DNA from: Piscirickettsia litoralis
Lineage (GTDB): Bacteria > Pseudomonadota > Gammaproteobacteria > Piscirickettsiales > Piscirickettsiaceae
NCBI RefSeq assembly: GCF_001720395.1
Contig: NZ_MDTU01000003.1
Location: forward strand, 1-64,000
Length of the DNA stretch: 64,000 bases
Reading direction: 5' to 3'
A program made the position numbers and the translations under genes. Positions 7,124-14,814 of the stretch are shown here, piece after piece; the stretch's first letter is position 1; the number at the start of each line of letters is the position of its first letter. The notes beneath the pieces were generated by a model. The model was given only the letters and a program-made list of their open reading frames with translations. It was not told where the DNA came from and made no database searches.

Positions 7124-7441
7124 CTAGCTTTGGCAGGTCAAGTTTATCTTCATCTTCTTGAAGTTTTTTAGCAAAATAGTTTCTTCTTCACTGAGGAAAA
7201 ATTGACACTCTGAACTGCTTGCGATTGATTTAATAACGTCACTTTTCAGAAGGCTAATCTGGCGTGAAAATTTAGCACTACAACCTAAGACTGATGACAC
7301 AAGCTGTCGATGCTTTAAACCTAAGTCTCTAATGCAGGAAAACATCAATAAGTTGCACTCATAAATCTCTTTAATGGGTGCTCCTGTGGTTATTCTTCCG
7401 ACCTTATTTGCTAGGATTGGAATGATGGGATTTACATCCAT
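7124..7441 (-). CDS. FlhD-like protein, copy 2
   Basis: 105 residues. IYECNLLMFSCIRDLGLKHRQLV, followed by SSVLGCSAKFSRQISLLKSDVIKSIAS and a QFFL block, aligns by eye with the gene at 6802: same helix spacing, same CxxxFxxQxS core, similar length. It is therefore a diverged paralogue and probably the other half of a mixed FlhD-type ring. It is 31 bp upstream of copy 1 and in the same orientation. Its presence makes an unusual D-D'-C set. Confidence 0.6.
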   Translation of the reverse strand: MDVNPIIPILANKVGRITTGAPIKEIYECNLLMFSCIRDLGLKHRQLVSSVLGCSAKFSRQISLLKSDVIKSIASSSECQFFLSEEETILLKNFKKMKINLTCQS

Positions 7442-7514
7442 TTTTTTCTCTCCTATCTCAATGATTTTTATTGTATTTTACCATAGTCGAATAAAGATGC
7501 TTTCCTGAGAAAAA

Positions 7515-7706
7515 TTAGGCAGATTGTTTCAATTGAGAGCAATACTCTTGCTCAAGTTCGGCTACTTTTTCGATAAAAGTAATTGAGGAATCTTCCAATC
7601 CATCAACCACATCAGACTCAAGTATTTCACTCGCTGACATTCGACATAAATAATGGCCAACTTTGACTGAAAATAAGCACTCTGGTGTTATTGAATAGTT
7701 TTGCAT
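7515..7706 (-). CDS. Hypothetical small acidic protein, 63 aa
   Basis: I do not recognise it. The product is acidic with a predicted helical C-terminal half (ITFIEKVAELEQEYCSQL). AAGGAGAAG lies just upstream of the ATG, and the gene follows the 7727 gene by 20 nt in the same direction, so it is likely cotranscribed with it and with the FlhD-like genes. Confidence 0.55.
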   Translation of the reverse strand: MQNYSITPECLFSVKVGHYLCRMSASEILESDVVDGLEDSSITFIEKVAELEQEYCSQLKQSA

Positions 7707-7726
7707 TTTTCTTCTCCTTGAATGTG

Positions 7727-9130
7727 TTAATGGCTGTGAGTCGGCATATCTTTAGGCCGCGTAAAAACAGGTGCAATCTTGGTTAGAATTGCCATAACGT
7801 GATTAGTGGTATAGCCCTCCTCTGTGTATGAATTTTTAATAAACCAAAGCATTTCTTCTGGGTCGAGTCCGTGCTTGATTTGCAGCTTTTCAAGTTGAGT
7901 TTTATGACGGTTATTAAGCTGACGTTTTTGGGCGCAGACTTCTTGTTTGAAGAAGGACTGAGACAATGGATTTTTGACTTTACCGTGTGCTTTGCTGAAG
8001 TCTACTGGGTCTTGAATCAACGTATTGAATGATGTGGTTCTTTGAACTTTGTCTAATGTTTCAATGCTAGGCTCGGGTGTTGATATTTCACAACTAGAAA
8101 TCTCTGTACCGCAGTGTTTTATGAAGTCTGGTTCTATCGGTTTTTGATTGCTTAAAACTGGGTTATCGAGTTCATTTTCTGCTTCTGGGGTGACAGAAGG
8201 ATTGCTGGTGCCTATGATGCCAGCAGTGACATGAGCAGGCTCTGTTACTTGTTCTTCTGGTAAGTTAATCCCCTGGTCAGAAGATACTGCATCATCAACA
8301 ACCTCCCTTCTTTCACTGGCTTTTTTCTTGATCAAGTCTAAGCACTCTTGGCCGTAGGTATCCATGATCACAGTAGTCAAGCCAGTAATGGTTTCTTGAA
8401 GCTCGGTAGCCTGCTTTAGCCATGCTTCTTTGCTTTCTGTTCGATTGAAGTTAGCCAGATGAATTTGTTCTTGTTGCTCTAGCTGGTTAAAAACTTCTGC
8501 ATGATGATCAACAACAGATTGATCAAAGCCTAAAGTCTCTTCGTGAACAACAACAGTTGCTTCTCTGTTGTTGTTATTCTCTTTTCCCTCTTTTTCTTCT
8601 ATCTCTTTATAGGAAACGCCCGTTTGGGAGTTTGGTAACTCCAATTTGGCACTTTCAAACTCCCGTTTGGGAGTTTCGATGTTCTGGTTAGGCGTTTCAA
8701 CAATTACATGGCTTTTCTCCTCTGAAAAAGCAAGTTTACTGGTTTTATATAGTGGCGCTTTCTTAGGAGATATTACTGCTTTTTTCAGTGGGTAATCTGA
8801 CTCGTAATTAGACGATAGTTCATTGAGTAATTCAGTGTTTATTTTGAACGGTTTTTGGCGACCTGAAGTATACTTTTTTGCCTCTAAAATGAGCTTGGCA
8901 TCAAACAAAAATCGCATCGATTTTGATATTTTTTTGAGACTATAAACTCCAAAAAGGCAATCGAATATATCCTTCTGAGAAATGAAATGGGTGTCCCATT
9001 TTAGCTCATTATGACGATGTAAAGCCGTTGATAATATAGCTGCTGCACATTCATTGTTACTGCAAATTTTTAGTAGAAATGGGCGCACCACATACACTTT
9101 TTCTTGTGGCAAATTTATTTGAACGTTCAC
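7727..9130 (-). CDS. Winged-helix replication-type protein with long disordered linker
   Basis: 467 residues. The first ~110 (CAAAILSTALHRHNELKWDTHFISQKDIFDCLFGVYSLKKISKSMRFLFDAKLI) read as a winged-helix domain like phage/plasmid replisome organisers. The middle 250 residues are low-complexity, rich in E, T, P and N with repeated E-TP blocks. The C-terminal ~80 residues form a small basic helical domain (RQLNNRHKTQLEKLQIKHGLDPEEMLWFI). No catalytic motif is seen. It may load replication proteins or regulate the downstream genes. It heads the minus-strand run that ends in the FlhC-like gene. Confidence 0.55.
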   Translation of the reverse strand: MNVQINLPQEKVYVVRPFLLKICSNNECAAAILSTALHRHNELKWDTHFISQKDIFDCLFGVYSLKKISKSMRFLFDAKLILEAKKYTSGRQKPFKINTELLNELSSNYESDYPLKKAVISPKKAPLYKTSKLAFSEEKSHVIVETPNQNIETPKREFESAKLELPNSQTGVSYKEIEEKEGKENNNNREATVVVHEETLGFDQSVVDHHAEVFNQLEQQEQIHLANFNRTESKEAWLKQATELQETITGLTTVIMDTYGQECLDLIKKKASERREVVDDAVSSDQGINLPEEQVTEPAHVTAGIIGTSNPSVTPEAENELDNPVLSNQKPIEPDFIKHCGTEISSCEISTPEPSIETLDKVQRTTSFNTLIQDPVDFSKAHGKVKNPLSQSFFKQEVCAQKRQLNNRHKTQLEKLQIKHGLDPEEMLWFIKNSYTEEGYTTNHVMAILTKIAPVFTRPKDMPTHSH

Positions 9131-9230
9131 TTATATTTCCCTCACATTTATCCGCTTATTTTGAAAGTGAGAGACCTAAATTTATTACCAACCAGTTGAC
9201 TTTATAATGAAATATAGAGTACTATTCGTA

Positions 9231-9286
9231 TTGTGATATTTATACATTTTTATGTATGGTTGGTGGCCTTTTAGGTCACTTTTTTT
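9231..9286 (+). ncRNA. Possible short RNA with promoter and terminator
   Basis: In the 505-bp gap between divergent genes, TTGACT (9196-9201) and TACTAT (9220-9225), 18 bp apart, form a plausible promoter. About 35 bp further on, GTGGCC (9263-9268) and GGTCAC (9274-9279) form a hairpin followed by seven T. The enclosed ~55-nt transcript contains a second small hairpin (TACATTTTTATGTA). No ORF is present. Strand and existence are inferred only from these signals. Confidence 0.4.
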
Positions 9287-9517
9287 GTGATAAGACTACT
9301 CTTTAGTTTTTCTATAACCATTTCAGTTTAATAACTACAACATATGCTAATTTCGTGGCAGTCCTAGAATTTTTCGACAATCTTTCTTTAATTCAAGTCG
9401 ATCCGTGTCTTTATAGCATACTCGTTTAAGGCTTTGCACTTCTCTTTTTCCCTCAATTCATCAAATAGAGTTACCTAGAACCATTAAAAATGAAGATATA
9501 CCAATGAAAAACAATAG

Positions 9518-9563
9518 TCAACAATATTGTTGATTTTTAACTTTATTTCAACCATATTGTTGT
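9518..9563. promoter_or_regulatory. Paired operators upstream of the XRE/S24 repressor gene
   Basis: TCAACAATATTGTTGA (9518-9533) is a perfect 16-bp palindrome. TCAACCATATTGTTGT (9548-9563) is a second copy with two mismatches. Centre-to-centre distance is 30 bp, about three helical turns, as for cooperative repressor dimers. They lie 70-120 bp before the ATG at 9636. The rest of the gap back to 9131 is AT-rich with no further gene. Confidence 0.7.
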
Positions 9564-9635
9564 TTATAGATTTTTGATTAGTCCGCTGATAGAATAAGTA
9601 GTTACAACAAAGCAATACGATGTTTAAAAAATATA

Positions 9636-10322
9636 ATGCATGAAAGCAAAGAAGAGCTGATTGAGAGAGGTATACGACTATCTTTTGCTATAAAAATGAG
9701 CAGGCTCAACCGTCAAGAGTTCTCCAAAGAGAGTAAAATACCTATAAATACTTTAAGAACATGGGAAAAACCAAATAGAGAAAATGTTGGATTAAAAAGT
9801 AAGTCGGCGGATAAAGTTATTGCTGCTCTATTTGATGTAGGTGTTATTTGCACAAAACAATGGCTTTTATATGGAATTGGAGTCACTCCCATGCTTACTA
9901 GCACAGCAAAATCTCTTATTGACTTACCTTTAAATAATACAATGCCTAAGGTAGTCGATGAGTCTCAAAATGATGAAGAAACAGAAATAATTAGAGAGAT
10001 ACAGTTTTTTAAACAAAATTCGAATGGTAATATTATCGTCATTATTCAAGATGACAGTATGCTCCCATTTTATTCCTCATTTGATTATGTTGGTGGTAAA
10101 TTAAGAGAAAGCAATATTGATCAATATATAGGTAGAAACTGCATAATTAAAATTGAAGGCCAAGAATCATATATAATCAGTAGGTTTAAAAAACATGGCG
10201 ACAAATACATACTATATAATACAAATGTTGATAGTGTAGCGTCAGTAAATATTTATAAAGATGTTAAAATAACAGCTTTAGCAGAAATAACGTTTCATCG
10301 AAAAAGGGAATTACAAGGATAA
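9636..10322 (+). CDS. XRE/S24-type repressor lacking the catalytic lysine
   Basis: 228 residues. An N-terminal helix-turn-helix (FAIKMSRLNRQEFSKESKIPINTLRTWE, ~15-45) is followed by a C-terminal S24/LexA-like domain (~125-215). The serine position is kept (IIQDDSMLPF), but where LexA-type proteins have TVKRL this one reads IISRF, so the general-base lysine is missing. Self-cleavage is therefore unlikely and release by a ligand or partner is more plausible. Two palindromic operators lie upstream. It is first of three tightly packed genes, 4 nt from the signal-binding protein. Fold call is firm; regulation is inference. Confidence 0.75.
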   Translation: MHESKEELIERGIRLSFAIKMSRLNRQEFSKESKIPINTLRTWEKPNRENVGLKSKSADKVIAALFDVGVICTKQWLLYGIGVTPMLTSTAKSLIDLPLNNTMPKVVDESQNDEETEIIREIQFFKQNSNGNIIVIIQDDSMLPFYSSFDYVGGKLRESNIDQYIGRNCIIKIEGQESYIISRFKKHGDKYILYNTNVDSVASVNIYKDVKITALAEITFHRKRELQG

Positions 10323-10326
10323 AAGA

Positions 10327-10932
10327 ATGATTGAGGGCTTTACTAAAAATAAGTATAAGCAACGTTTTATTAATGTAGCCGAAAAGCTCAAGTTATTAGT
10401 TGGTGCTGAATATGTCTATTACCTTTTGGAAAAAAACGACCATGCTAATCGCGTAGCCTACTCTACTCATAATGTATGGCAAAATAAATACGTATCTGAA
10501 TTTATTGACGACTGCCATTTATACAGCACTGGCATGGATGTCATATATAATAAAATGCTTACTTCGGTTTGCTTTCCTTGGTCATATCTTCAAATAATAA
10601 GAAAAAACCATAAAATTACTAACGACTGTCGAACTGATTATGGTATTCATAATGGTTTGAGTTATGTCAGTAATTTTTCTAACTTTATTGAGTGCTATAG
10701 CCTTGGGGGCCATATCGATAATGAAGGCTTTTTTCAGAGCGTCATACTTAATCAAAATATACTATATCCTTTTCGAGTTCTGTTACGCGAAATAGCCTTT
10801 TTAGAAATGATTGAACGAAAATGGGAGAAGGAAGAAATAATAAAAACATCAACTTTAAACAATAGCTATGTCAAAATTATAGGCGAATACCAATATAAAA
10901 GGATATACCATGATATACACAACATCACATAG
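10327..10932 (+). CDS. Stand-alone LuxR-type autoinducer-binding domain protein
   Basis: 201 residues with the pattern of an acyl-homoserine-lactone binding domain: YSTHNVWQNKYVSEF, then a helix, then CRTDYGIHNGLSYV and CYSLGG strands. The family normally has WxxxY and D around the ligand pocket and a GI-N-G strand. Unlike LuxR proteins there is no C-terminal helix-turn-helix, so it cannot bind DNA alone in the usual way. It lies between an XRE/S24 repressor and a thioesterase and overlaps the latter by 23 nt. It may sense a fatty-acyl signal and act on the neighbouring repressor. Fold assignment is by eye. Confidence 0.55.
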   Translation: MIEGFTKNKYKQRFINVAEKLKLLVGAEYVYYLLEKNDHANRVAYSTHNVWQNKYVSEFIDDCHLYSTGMDVIYNKMLTSVCFPWSYLQIIRKNHKITNDCRTDYGIHNGLSYVSNFSNFIECYSLGGHIDNEGFFQSVILNQNILYPFRVLLREIAFLEMIERKWEKEEIIKTSTLNNSYVKIIGEYQYKRIYHDIHNIT

Positions 10933-11317
10933 AATACTTGAAAGCCAGATTGATTCAACAGGCCACTTAAGCAACGTTCAATATTATGCTTTTTTCAAAA
11001 GCGCTTTTTATGAATTTTTAAATGAGAATAATTTTGTAGATTTAGTATCGCCAAAAAACCTATGGCCAATTGTGTTTCATGAAAATTGTTCATTTAAAAA
11101 AGAACTTTACTTTAACGAAACAATAGAAATTAAGTTCTATTTCACTGACCTTTCGAGCAAACACAACAAATGGACTGCACAATTTATAATGTATGATGAC
11201 AGCATGAACGAAGTTGCTATATATGAAAGCCATCATGGCATTTTAGATAAAGACACAAGAAAAATATCATCATTACCACAAGCTGCGATCGACTTGGTTA
11301 ATCGATATATGAAATGA
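10910..11317 (+). CDS. Hotdog-fold acyl-CoA thioesterase (4HBT/YbgC-like)
   Basis: 135 residues, the usual length of single-hotdog thioesterases. The diagnostic motif is near the N-terminus: IDSTGHLSNVQYYAFFKSAFYEFL, where D, GH and N-xx-Y match the D-xxGH-xN-xxY active-site helix of YbgC/4HBT enzymes. Such enzymes cleave acyl-CoA or acyl-carrier thioesters. Its start lies inside the preceding signal-binding gene, so expression is coupled. In that setting it may make, trim or remove the acyl signal, which is inference. Confidence 0.75.
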   Translation: MIYTTSHRILESQIDSTGHLSNVQYYAFFKSAFYEFLNENNFVDLVSPKNLWPIVFHENCSFKKELYFNETIEIKFYFTDLSSKHNKWTAQFIMYDDSMNEVAIYESHHGILDKDTRKISSLPQAAIDLVNRYMK

Positions 11318-11661
11318 TATGAATTTCTCCTAACCAGGCTCCTAAACAATTTAAAATCAAACAAACAGGCTGCAATAATAATAAAGTTTTTATGTGGCCT
11401 GCTGCTTCCATATATCTCAATAGAAAGTAAGTAAGTGTTCAGCCACCTCCAAGATCGTTGATATATCTAGCTTTAGATAATACCTCTTACGACAGAACAA
11501 TGCCATAAACAAATGACGTATTATGGAAATTTGCTTGTATAAAATATACTTGGAATTTTAGGTCGCAATGTCACAATAGACTTCAAGTCTTATATCATGC
11601 GGCCTCAGAGGGGTATGAACACTTACAATAGAAAAGTATTAAGCGGTTATGTATAAAGTAG
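11318..11661. other. Intergenic stretch without recognised gene
   Basis: About 340 bp between the thioesterase gene and the phd/par promoter. It has stop codons in all frames and a composition like its surroundings. I see no strong hairpin with T-run and no repeat. Confidence 0.5.
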
Positions 11662-11712
11662 TCATATCATTATATGATCAAATTTGACCTGGGTCAAAGT
11701 TATCGTTATCTT
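11662..11712 (+). promoter_or_regulatory. Promoter and operators of the phd-like/par operon
   Basis: Two adjacent palindromes lie before the operon: TCATAT/ATATGA (11662-11677) and TTTGACC/GGTCAAA (11683-11698). The second overlaps TTGACC, a good -35, with TATCTT 17 bp downstream as -10. Autorepression by the Phd-like protein or by ParA is the natural reading. Confidence 0.55.
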
Positions 11713-11744
11713 TAAGTATATAAATTAATATAAGGCTAGATCAA

Positions 11745-11954
11745 ATGAGAATAGTGTCAGCTACAGAAGCAAAAACTCTGTTTGGAAGAACCTCCTCGAC
11801 AGCACTAAGTGAGCCAGTTATTATTGAAAAGCACAATAGGCCAGAGCTAGTCCTTATGTCTTACAATGAATTCATTTCTCTAAAGAGAATGGCTACGTTG
11901 TCTACTGTTGACACGTGTCAACAGTCTATAGCAGGAGATCAGTATGCCAAATAA
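11745..11954 (+). CDS. Phd/YefM-like protein without toxin partner
   Basis: 69 residues starting MRIVSATEAKTLFGR and carrying PVIIEKHNRPELVLMSYNEF, the DNA-binding N-terminal fold of Phd/YefM antitoxins. The C-terminal toxin-neutralising tail is short, and no Doc, YoeB or PIN gene follows. Instead parA overlaps its last codons by 11 nt. It is therefore likely to serve as the autoregulator of the par operon. Its 3' end contains a perfect parS-like palindrome. Confidence 0.75.
   Translation: MRIVSATEAKTLFGRTSSTALSEPVIIEKHNRPELVLMSYNEFISLKRMATLSTVDTCQQSIAGDQYAK
11904..11925. promoter_or_regulatory. parS: parS-like palindrome 1
   Basis: Perfect 22-bp palindrome with core GTTGACACGTGTCAAC, inside the end of the phd-like gene. 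It resembles the chromosomal parS core TGTTTCACGTGAAACA and is nearly the same as a second site after parB, so both are probable ParB loading sites. Confidence 0.7.
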
Positions 11955-12804
11955 AACTTTAAAAATTATATCTACAGCCAACCAAAAAGGTGGCGTAGGT
12001 AAAACAAATTTGAATTTTAACATAGGCTGCATGTTAGCTGAAAAAGGCAAAAGGGTTTTATTTATAGATAATGATGCTCAAGGCAACCTAACCGAATCAT
12101 TGCTTGGCACTAAAGAGGATTTAACAGCAAATACAGTTGACCTATATCTAAATAACAATGTTGAGCCAACGTCGATTAGAAAAAACATAGATTTAATAGG
12201 AACGAACTCAAATCTTGCAGAAATACAGACATCAGATTTCGAGATAGTGTTTGCATTAGATCACGCGATCGAACCTTATAAAAAAAAATATGATTACATC
12301 TTTATTGACTGCGGCCCCGCGCTTGGACATTCATTGTTAGCGGCATTAATGGCATCAACACACTTATTAATACCTATTGAAATGGATGGATATAGTGCTT
12401 CGGGCATGGAAGAATTACTTCAGAATGTAAATGTAATAACAAGCAAACCAAGGTATAACCCTAGTTTAAAGATTGCTGGCATTCTAATAAATAAAAAGCC
12501 CTCCCCACAAACAAAGCTATCTAAACAAATGGAATCAATGATGCGAGAACTGTATGGTGATTTGGTGTTTAAACAAACAATATCTACATCCACTTCTATG
12601 AAAGAGTGTGCCATGCCAGGAATAGGACTACCAATAACTCAATATGTTGCAAAACACAAGAAAAACGATAAAGCAGCGAATAAAGTAGTAAGAGAAATGA
12701 ATTGTGCTCTAAAAGAACTAAATAAACGATTAGGAATCGACAATAAAAAAGTTATACGTGCGAAAAGAACAGTGAAATCTCGCGCTAAAGGAGCTGCAGC
12801 ATGA
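11944..12804 (+). CDS. parA: ParA-family partition ATPase
   Basis: 286 residues. The deviant Walker A motif is near the N-terminus (NQKGGVGKTNLNFNIG), the switch I/Walker A' segment is FIDNDAQGN and Walker B is YIFIDCGPA. It is a type Ib-sized ParA with only a short N-terminal extension, so it probably lacks a DNA-binding HTH. The C-terminus is basic (RAKRTVKSRAKGAA), suiting non-specific nucleoid binding. It overlaps the phd-like gene by 11 nt and parB by 4 nt (ATGA), a tight operon. Confidence 0.92.
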   Translation: MPNKTLKIISTANQKGGVGKTNLNFNIGCMLAEKGKRVLFIDNDAQGNLTESLLGTKEDLTANTVDLYLNNNVEPTSIRKNIDLIGTNSNLAEIQTSDFEIVFALDHAIEPYKKKYDYIFIDCGPALGHSLLAALMASTHLLIPIEMDGYSASGMEELLQNVNVITSKPRYNPSLKIAGILINKKPSPQTKLSKQMESMMRELYGDLVFKQTISTSTSMKECAMPGIGLPITQYVAKHKKNDKAANKVVREMNCALKELNKRLGIDNKKVIRAKRTVKSRAKGAAA

Positions 12805-13655
12805 GTATATCTGATTTCACGAAAGGAGTCCGGAAAAATATAACACCAAAAACACAAAGCAGAGAAGTAAGAGATAACGAGTATGTTAAAATAAACCCAA
12901 ATTTATGTAAAAACTGGAAATATGCAGATAGGCAAACATTTGAATTAGGTGAAATTGAAGCTCTTGCAAATGATATTAAAGAGAACGGGCAACATCAACC
13001 CATAGTAATTAGGCCAATCAAACATAAAAAGTATGCATATGAAGTAATCGCTGGCGAGAGGCGATGGAGAGCATGTAAACAACAAAAAATTGATGTCACA
13101 GCAATTTGTAGAGATTTATCTGATTTGGCAGCCTTTAAAGTACAGGCAGCAGAAAATGATAAACACAGTTTGTCAGATTACTCTAAAGCCATGCACTACC
13201 ATAAAGTAATTAAGGATGGCGTCATTAGTCAAAATAAGCTAGCTGAATCTCTTGGGGTACATAAATCGACGTTAAGTCACCTCATGGCTTTTACGAAAGT
13301 TGATAGTGAAGTTTGGAATGAAGTGGGTGATATGTCAAAGGTATCGGGTAGAACGGCTGGTGCTATAAGGGCATTATGTTCCCGAGGTCAAGATTACTTA
13401 GACGCTGTTTTAATGTTAACTGATAAAATCAGAGATGGTATAGGTGCTAATGTACTGCAAAAATATGTCGAGGACTTAGTTAATCCCCCAAAAAAAGAGC
13501 CTAAAAAAATGGTGATAACATCAAAATCAGGCAAAGAGCTATTTACTATTTCTAAAAACAATCAGATTGTTATAAGCTCTAAAACTTTAAAAAATAGTGA
13601 CGTGTCTAATGTTAAAAAGCAGCTTAAGCTACTCTTAGAAAAGATCGTTGACTAA
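12801..13655 (+). CDS. parB: ParB-family centromere-binding protein
   Basis: 284 residues. The CTP-binding motif GERRWRACK is followed by an AENDKHSLSDYSKAM segment that replaces the usual ENxQR box. The helix-turn-helix is NKLAESLGVHKSTLSHLMAF, with a C-terminal dimerisation tail after ~230. It overlaps parA by ATGA. A perfect parS-like palindrome starts 3 nt after the stop and another lies before parA. It differs clearly from the KorB-like protein at 4316, so two ParB-type systems coexist. Confidence 0.92.
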   Translation: MSISDFTKGVRKNITPKTQSREVRDNEYVKINPNLCKNWKYADRQTFELGEIEALANDIKENGQHQPIVIRPIKHKKYAYEVIAGERRWRACKQQKIDVTAICRDLSDLAAFKVQAAENDKHSLSDYSKAMHYHKVIKDGVISQNKLAESLGVHKSTLSHLMAFTKVDSEVWNEVGDMSKVSGRTAGAIRALCSRGQDYLDAVLMLTDKIRDGIGANVLQKYVEDLVNPPKKEPKKMVITSKSGKELFTISKNNQIVISSKTLKNSDVSNVKKQLKLLLEKIVD

Positions 13656-13658
13656 AAC

Positions 13659-13678
13659 GTGTTTACACGTGTAAACAC
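13659..13678. promoter_or_regulatory. parS: parS-like palindrome 2
   Basis: GTGTTTACACGTGTAAACAC is a perfect 20-bp palindrome immediately after parB. Its ACACGTGT centre is identical to the site at 11904-11925, and the arms differ by compensating bases. Confidence 0.75.
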
Positions 13679-13772
13679 CAACCTCTAGCGCGGACTAATC
13701 ACTGTTACAAAGTTAGAGTCATGCAGTAATTCGGTCTTTCAGCCCAGATACCCTTCTAAAAGTTAAAGGTAG

Positions 13773-13804
13773 CATATCTTCAAAGAGCAATTTTTGAAGG
13801 TATG
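13773..13804 (+). promoter_or_regulatory. Hairpin covering the traF ribosome-binding site
   Basis: CATATCTTCAAA (13773-13784) pairs over 12 bp, with one G-U, with TTTGAAGGTATG (13793-13804), which contains the GAAGG Shine-Dalgarno two bases before the traF ATG. An alternative partner for the same SD, ATACCCTTC, lies at about 13748-13756. This would repress traF translation until unfolded. Confidence 0.55.
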
Positions 13805-13806
13805 TT

Positions 13807-14811
13807 ATGTTTTACTCACTAAAGAAAAGCTGTGGAATAACGCTATTAAGTTCATTCTGTTTGCTTACTTTTCTAAGTTTGCAAAGCTCTAAGGCTGAAA
13901 ATAGCTTTTACTCCCAACAAGAACAAGGTTGGTTTTGGTATAAGTCAGAACCAAAAGAAGTTAAGCCAAAAAGGAAACAACATCCAAAGACAGTAAACAA
14001 TACCAGCCTTAAGCAACCAACCCCAACAATAAAAACCAAATCAAGCTCCGAAGCGCCTCTCTCTAGCGCATGGCTGCGTAAAAATCTACCGAAGTACCTC
14101 GACGCAGCTCAAGATAATCCAACACTAGACAATGTAAAAACTTATTTTTATCTACAACGAATTGCGATGGATAAGGCAAACCGTTTTTCAGATATGGCTC
14201 AACTCGCAGTCGTAGGAAACCCGAACCTTGATGAGCTTAGTCGCCGCCCAACGGCCACTTTTGCTTCACAAGAAATCGATAAAGAAACTAAGAAGCGGCG
14301 AGAGCATATTTTAAACTTATTGAAGAAGCAAGTTGGTATTTTTTTCTTTTTCCGCTCAACCTGCCCTTATTGTGAAGCTGAATCAAAAATCATTAAGGTG
14401 ATGCAGAACGAAGGCTTCAAGGTTATTCCTATATCGACAGATGGCAAACCTTTTCCAAACGGCTCATTCCCTAACTATAAAATTGATACTGGACAATCGA
14501 AAAATCTAGGCATTCAGCAAGTTCCAGCTTTATTTCTTGTTTCAGGCAAAGGAGAAGTTGCGCCACTTGGTCAAGGCTTAATGAGTTATGACCAAATCAC
14601 GCAGAGAATGCTTATTTCAGCACGACAGAAGAACTGGATTAGCCAATCAGAGTTTGACTTAACGCGCCCTCTCCTACATATGAGCAACAATTTAGCAAAC
14701 AAGCTTCAAGGACAAAGTGTGGGACTGAAAAAAGATGAATCAAAATCGAGCTTCATTCCTCCTGAAGAGTTATTGCACTACATCGAAAATCACCTGAAAG
14801 AAAGAGGTTAA
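13807..14811 (+). CDS. traF: TraF, F-type conjugal pilus assembly protein
   Basis: 334 residues with an N-terminal signal peptide (residues ~8-30, cut after SSKA-like). A TraF/thioredoxin-like domain contains FFFRSTCPYCEAESKI, the CxxC motif, and later the cis-proline loop IQQVPALFLVSG. F TraF is periplasmic and lacks CxxC; SXT/IncA/C relatives keep it. It probably folds or stabilises pilus-assembly proteins, with DsbC. It is 3 nt before traH and starts the plus-strand F-H-G operon. Confidence 0.9.
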   Translation: MFYSLKKSCGITLLSSFCLLTFLSLQSSKAENSFYSQQEQGWFWYKSEPKEVKPKRKQHPKTVNNTSLKQPTPTIKTKSSSEAPLSSAWLRKNLPKYLDAAQDNPTLDNVKTYFYLQRIAMDKANRFSDMAQLAVVGNPNLDELSRRPTATFASQEIDKETKKRREHILNLLKKQVGIFFFFRSTCPYCEAESKIIKVMQNEGFKVIPISTDGKPFPNGSFPNYKIDTGQSKNLGIQQVPALFLVSGKGEVAPLGQGLMSYDQITQRMLISARQKNWISQSEFDLTRPLLHMSNNLANKLQGQSVGLKKDESKSSFIPPEELLHYIENHLKERG

Positions 14812-14814
14812 ACC

